Shown in pieces: positions 7,155 through 9,505 of a stretch of 9,505 bases of DNA. The stretch spans positions 1 through 9,505 of the forward strand of contig NZ_JZKF01000153.1 of assembly GCF_000962825.1 (NCBI RefSeq), in the 5' to 3' direction. Position 1 is the first letter of the stretch. Every line of letters begins with the position of its first letter. Below the pieces are notes generated by a model. The model worked only from the letters and a program-made list of their open reading frames with translations, was not told where the DNA came from and did not search any database. Source of the DNA: Actinoplanes rectilineatus. GTDB lineage: Bacteria > Actinomycetota > Actinomycetes > Mycobacteriales > Micromonosporaceae. The translations under genes and the position numbers were made by a program.

Positions 7155-8705
7155 TCAGCCGGCCAGCGGCGGGCGAACCACGAACGATGCGTCGGCGCGG
7201 AACGCCGTGCCGCCGTCGAACTGGTCGACCCACAGCTCGTCACCGCGGTGACGTAGGAACCAGCCCGGATAGTTCGACGACTCCAGAACGATCGACCCTG
7301 CGCTCGCCCCGGGGCCGGGGCAGAACGTGGCGTCCCCGCGGAACAGGTCGCTGCCGTCGGCCGGGTTCAACTGCAGCCGCCACGAGGCGTGCCGCAGATA
7401 GCCGCCGCCGGACGCACGGAACGAGAAACAGGTCGCGTCGTTGAGCCCCGGCACCGCCAGGAAGCTGGCCTGCCGCCGAGCGGTCACCGTGTTGCTCGCG
7501 CTCACCTGGGTGAGCGTGCCGAACGCGCGGTCGGACGCGGTGACGAACCGGCCGGGCACGCCGGCCGCCTCCAGCGACAGCGGGCCGGCCCGCAGCACAG
7601 CGGCACTGGCACCGGCACTCGGGCCGGCACTCGTACTCGCGGCGGCGCTCGCATTCGCACTCGCCGGCGCGCCGGAACGGGCCGGGGCCGGCGCGGCCGC
7701 CGACCTCGGCTGCGGGGTCTCGGCGATCGTCGCCGGCCGCGACGGCGGGTCAGTGAGCGCCACCGCGCCCGCGGTCGCCCCGGCCAGCACTGCACCGGCG
7801 GTGACCGCGGCCAGCACCGGATGCGCGCCGGCCAGAGCGGCCAGATGACCCAGCGCCCCGGCCTGGCCGGCCACGGCCACGGTGACGCTGGTGACCGCCG
7901 TCCCGGAGCCCTTGGCCAGCACCGCCGCCGTCACCGTGGCCGGCACCGGCACCAGCGCGAGACCGGGCAGCAGCCGATCCGGCGGCAGCAGATCCGCGGT
8001 CGTCCGGGCACAGATCGGGCAGTCCCGCACGTGCCGGGCCAGCCGTTTACGCCACCGCGGGCTCGGTGCGCCGGACCAGCCGGCCATCTCGGTGCTCAAC
8101 CGCGGGCAGCGGGGCCGGCCGTCGAGGGCGGCCACGATCGCCCGGCTCACCTCCAGCTGCGCCCGCATCCGCTGCACCCGGACCCCGGCGTGCACGACGG
8201 TGACGCCGAGCGCGGCCGCGAGCTCGGCCCGCGACAGCTGCCCGACCACCTCCAGCCACCACAGCGCCAGCAGCGCCCGGTCGTCGGCGTCGAGCCAGCG
8301 GCCGGCCCGCTGCACCTGCCGGCGCTGCGCCGACAGCTCGACGCGCAGATCGGTGAGCCCTTCGAACCGCGCGTCGGCGTCGGGCAGCTCCGGGGCGTCC
8401 TGCAGCGGGGTGACCCGCGCCGCGTCGCGGACCAGCCGGTGCCGGTGCGTGCTGACCTGCCGCAAGGCGATCGCCACGAGCCAGGAACGGAAACTGGACG
8501 GTGACCGCAGCGACGGCAGCTGCCGCAGGGCGCGCACCATGATGTCCTGGGTGACGTCGTCGACGTCGGGATGCCCGTCGAGGGCCTGCCGCACGATCGC
8601 GTAAAGCATCGGCAGGTGGGTCGCGACGAGCTCGTCCAGCGCGGCCCGGTCACCGGCCTGAGCAGCGCGCACCAGGTCGGATCCGCTCGTCCGGGTCACT
8701 CCCAT
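7155..8705 (-). CDS. ECF-type sigma factor fused to zinc-finger, membrane and AbfB (CBM42-like) domains
   Basis: This 516-residue protein joins a sigma factor to a probable external sensor. Region sigma2 is about 10-90 (DLVRAAQAGDRAALDEL, DVDDVTQDIMVRALRQL, SSFRSWLVAIALRQ) and sigma4 about 124-187. A zinc-finger-like H225-x3-C229-x2-C232 motif (ARHVRDCPIC) follows, as in anti-sigma factors. Next come a hydrophobic segment (about 296-318), an Ala/Pro/Ser linker (322-372), and an AbfB beta-trefoil (about 376-510) with YLRHASWRLQL, LFRGDATFCPGPG, SSNYPGWFLRHR and FRADASF. AbfB domains bind arabinofuranose side chains. I infer that the sigma part is tethered inside and the trefoil lies outside. 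It is upstream of the GH62 gene on the same strand. The ATG at 8705 was preferred; a GTG at 8729 adds 8 residues. The ribosome-binding site is weak for both. Confidence 0.9.
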   Translation of the reverse strand: MGVTRTSGSDLVRAAQAGDRAALDELVATHLPMLYAIVRQALDGHPDVDDVTQDIMVRALRQLPSLRSPSSFRSWLVAIALRQVSTHRHRLVRDAARVTPLQDAPELPDADARFEGLTDLRVELSAQRRQVQRAGRWLDADDRALLALWWLEVVGQLSRAELAAALGVTVVHAGVRVQRMRAQLEVSRAIVAALDGRPRCPRLSTEMAGWSGAPSPRWRKRLARHVRDCPICARTTADLLPPDRLLPGLALVPVPATVTAAVLAKGSGTAVTSVTVAVAGQAGALGHLAALAGAHPVLAAVTAGAVLAGATAGAVALTDPPSRPATIAETPQPRSAAAPAPARSGAPASANASAAASTSAGPSAGASAAVLRAGPLSLEAAGVPGRFVTASDRAFGTLTQVSASNTVTARRQASFLAVPGLNDATCFSFRASGGGYLRHASWRLQLNPADGSDLFRGDATFCPGPGASAGSIVLESSNYPGWFLRHRGDELWVDQFDGGTAFRADASFVVRPPLAG

Positions 8706-8768
8706 GGTCGTCCCTGCCGCCGTCCTCACACGCTGGAAACTCCACTGTGCACCATCGGCGATCCTGCC

Positions 8769-8918
8769 CTACCGCATCGACACACCGGCGAATCCTCGCC
8801 AGTCGAGATTGAACACGTGTCCACTGCCGCCGGTGAACCGCAGATACAGATCGCGGCTGCCGGTGGCGCCGCCGTCCGGCCAGCCGACCGTGGTCCAGTT
8901 CGTGCCGGCATCTGTGGG
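8769..8918 (-). pseudogene. CBM6-like carbohydrate-binding C-terminal remnant
   Basis: A minus-strand frame ending in TAG reads about 49 residues: NWTTVGWPDGGATGSRDLYL then RFTGGSGHVFNLDWRGF. This matches the final strands of CBM6 modules, which typically end in ATG-x-(H/R)DLYL-x-F-x-GG and FN-x-(N/D)WW-x-F. The usual second Trp is Arg here. Such modules are attached to xylanases and GH43 enzymes. The rest of the gene is absent: past about 8918 the sequence becomes the dyad and AraC region. It may be the tail of a third hemicellulase of this cluster. Confidence 0.55.
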
Positions 8919-8935
8919 GCAGCGCGACAGCGCAA

Positions 8936-8969
8936 GTACCGTCAAGCGGTGGTGCCGCTTGATTGGTAC
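8936..8969. promoter_or_regulatory. Strong dyad upstream of the araC-type gene
   Basis: The arms TCAAGCGG (8942-8949) and CCGCTTGA (8955-8962) pair perfectly around a 5-base loop. Outer arms GTACC (8936-8940) and GGTAC (8965-8969) extend the stem to 13 pairs, with a G-T wobble and one bulged base between. It ends 9 bases before the ATG at 8979. It could be an operator for the regulator itself, a leader hairpin, or a terminator left from the truncated neighbour. Confidence 0.5.
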
Positions 8970-8978
8970 CGTCCGATC

Positions 8979-9238
8979 ATGTCGTCGCGAACCCGCGAGC
9001 TGCTCCAACTCCTCGTCGTCGTCAACGCCCGGCTGAGTGAGGACGTCTCGCTGCCGGCCCTGGCGCGGTGGGCGCATCGGTCGCGTTTCGATTTGCACCG
9101 CCGGTTTCGGCGGCTGACGGGCCAGACGCCGAAGGCATACACGATGCGGGTCCGGCTGGCCCGTGCCGCGGGCGACCTTGTAGCCGGCGATCATCGAGTG
9201 TCGGTAATCGCATTCGACCACGGATTCGGCAGTCATCA
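8979..9238 (+). pseudogene. AraC-family regulator, truncated by an IS200/IS605-type element
   Basis: From the ATG at 8979 about 86 residues form the start of an AraC-type DNA-binding domain. The first helix-turn-helix is at about residues 20-42 (SLPALARWAHRSRFDLHRRF), followed by LTGQTPKAYTMRVRLARAAG, and then the second helix-turn-helix, which stops at VSVIAFDHGFGSHQ. Family members normally continue with a recognition helix such as EAFTRAFRR and often a GyrI-like effector domain. Here the frame enters IS sequence at about 9239 and runs to a stop at 9413, overlapping tnpB by 19 bases. The cut falls inside DNA-contacting helix two, so the product should not bind DNA normally. No clear Shine-Dalgarno precedes the ATG. 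Confidence 0.8.
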
Positions 9239-9254
9239 GATGTCTCCGTGGATA

Positions 9255-9274
9255 CTCCGGCCTTCAGGCCGGAG
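9255..9274. repeat. IS-end hairpin CTCCGGCC-TTCA-GGCCGGAG
   Basis: Eight-base perfect arms with a TTCA loop begin about 16 bases inside the point where AraC homology ends. Subterminal hairpins of this size are recognised by the transposase in IS200/IS605 elements. Confidence 0.6.
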
Positions 9275-9304
9275 AGGAAATGGACTCCTGCGGAGCAGGT
9301 CAGG

Positions 9305-9343
9305 GGTAGCCGATTCGCCGTCAAGGCGAAGTCGGCGTCTACC
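9305..9343. repeat. Long imperfect hairpin in the tnpB leader
   Basis: Paired blocks GGTAG/CTACC, CCGA/TCGG and TTCGCC/GGCGAA build a stem of about 15 pairs with one bulged G and a 3-base unpaired CGT, closed by GTCAA. It lies about 50 bases upstream of the tnpB ATG. It may be an IS-end structure or a leader RNA affecting tnpB expression. Confidence 0.45.
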
Positions 9344-9381
9344 GGCAGCCTGCCCGCAAGATCGGTTACAAACAAGCGTGC

Positions 9382-9387
9382 TAACAT
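9382..9387 (+). promoter_or_regulatory. Candidate -10 element TAACAT of tnpB
   Basis: TAACAT fits the actinobacterial -10 pattern TAnnnT and ends 7 bases before the tnpB ATG. This would give a leaderless or nearly leaderless transcript, consistent with the GAGGT being only 1 base from the ATG and so too close to act as a normal ribosome-binding site. No convincing -35 was found. Confidence 0.4.
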
Positions 9388-9394
9388 GTGAGGT

Positions 9395-9505
9395 ATGTCC
9401 AAGCGTACGGTGAAGCGGGCTTTCAAGTTCCGCTTCTACCCGACTCCGGAGCAGGCTGACCTGCTGAACCGGACGTTCGGCTGCGTGCGCAAGGTCTACA
9501 ACCTG
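9395..9505 (+). CDS. tnpB: TnpB (IS605 OrfB-type RNA-guided nuclease), N-terminus, cut by the window edge
   Basis: The first 37 residues are present: MSKRTVKRAFKFRFYPTP, then EQADLLNRTFGCVRKVYNL. The AFKFRFYPTPEQ segment and the TFGCVRKVYN helix are diagnostic of the N-terminal domain of IS200/IS605 TnpB. TnpB proteins are RNA-guided nucleases that cut at the empty site and so favour retention of the element; the guide RNA normally overlaps the right end, which lies outside this window. Whether the RuvC catalytic residues are intact cannot be judged here. The ATG is fixed by homology. Confidence 0.9.
   Translation, partial: MSKRTVKRAFKFRFYPTPEQADLLNRTFGCVRKVYNL

Larger units (their letters stand above)
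9239..9505 (+). mobile_element. IS200/IS605-family element, left end and start of tnpB
   Basis: The element starts at about 9239, where AraC homology stops, and extends beyond the window. Its end carries a perfect hairpin (9255-9274) and a longer imperfect one (9305-9343), as expected for elements mobilised as single strands that use subterminal hairpins rather than terminal inverted repeats. A tnpB-type gene begins at 9395. No tnpA is visible in the window, so it may be a TnpB-only element. The exact end cannot be placed without an empty-site comparison. Confidence 0.7.

Noticed and set aside
5909..7243. Minus-strand 444-residue open frame
   Set aside because: It is an alternative frame over GH62, with low-complexity Arg/Gln/Gly composition.
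7389..8504. Plus-strand 371-residue open frame
   Set aside because: It is an antisense shadow of the sigma-factor gene, rich in Arg/Gly/His repeats.

Overview
The window is from a high-GC actinomycete, most likely a Micromonosporaceae such as Actinoplanes. That placement is an inference from about 70% GC with strong G/C third positions, a Streptomyces-type GH10 xylanase, a GH62 arabinofuranosidase, and an ECF sigma factor with a carbohydrate-binding tail. The sequence looks like an accessory, rearranged stretch: intact genes are interspersed with gene fragments and two insertion-element pieces.

Left part (1-3400). A lower-GC hypothetical gene (778-113, minus) comes first, with an operator-like dyad upstream of it. 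Next is the 5' part of an IS4-type transposase (from 987, plus), which runs head-on into the middle of a TrmH/SpoU RNA methyltransferase (minus) at about 1275; both are broken. Behind these lies an unassigned coding-like remnant (1806-1546). A TetR-family repressor (2425-1826, minus, GTG start) is divergent from a two-helix membrane protein (2522-3172, plus). Two similar imperfect palindromes in their shared promoter region are good candidates for the TetR operators. A short possible 5' remnant follows at 3194.

Central part (3407-8705), all on the minus strand, is a hemicellulose-degradation block. Read in its own direction it runs: a sigma factor with zinc-finger, membrane and AbfB (CBM42-like) parts (8705-7155); a short C-terminal remnant resembling GH43-type enzymes (6917-6816); a secreted ricin-lectin/GH62 arabinofuranosidase (6774-5323); a strong hairpin terminator; and a secreted GH10 xylanase with a CBM13 lectin (4876-3407). 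GH62 would remove arabinose side chains from arabinoxylan and GH10 would cut the xylan backbone. Candidate operators are a CebR-like box at 6978-6991, upstream of the GH43 remnant and GH62, and a CCGAAA/TTTCGG palindrome at 5136-5148, upstream of the xylanase. The single-polypeptide sigma factor with a probable external carbohydrate-binding domain is the most interesting element: it could sense arabinoxylan fragments and switch on the neighbouring genes.

Right part (8706-9505). A CBM6-like C-terminal remnant (8918-8769, minus) abuts a strong dyad (8936-8969). An AraC-type regulator (from 8979, plus) is cut inside its second helix-turn-helix by an IS200/IS605-type element. Its end carries hairpins, and its tnpB starts at 9395 and runs off the window.
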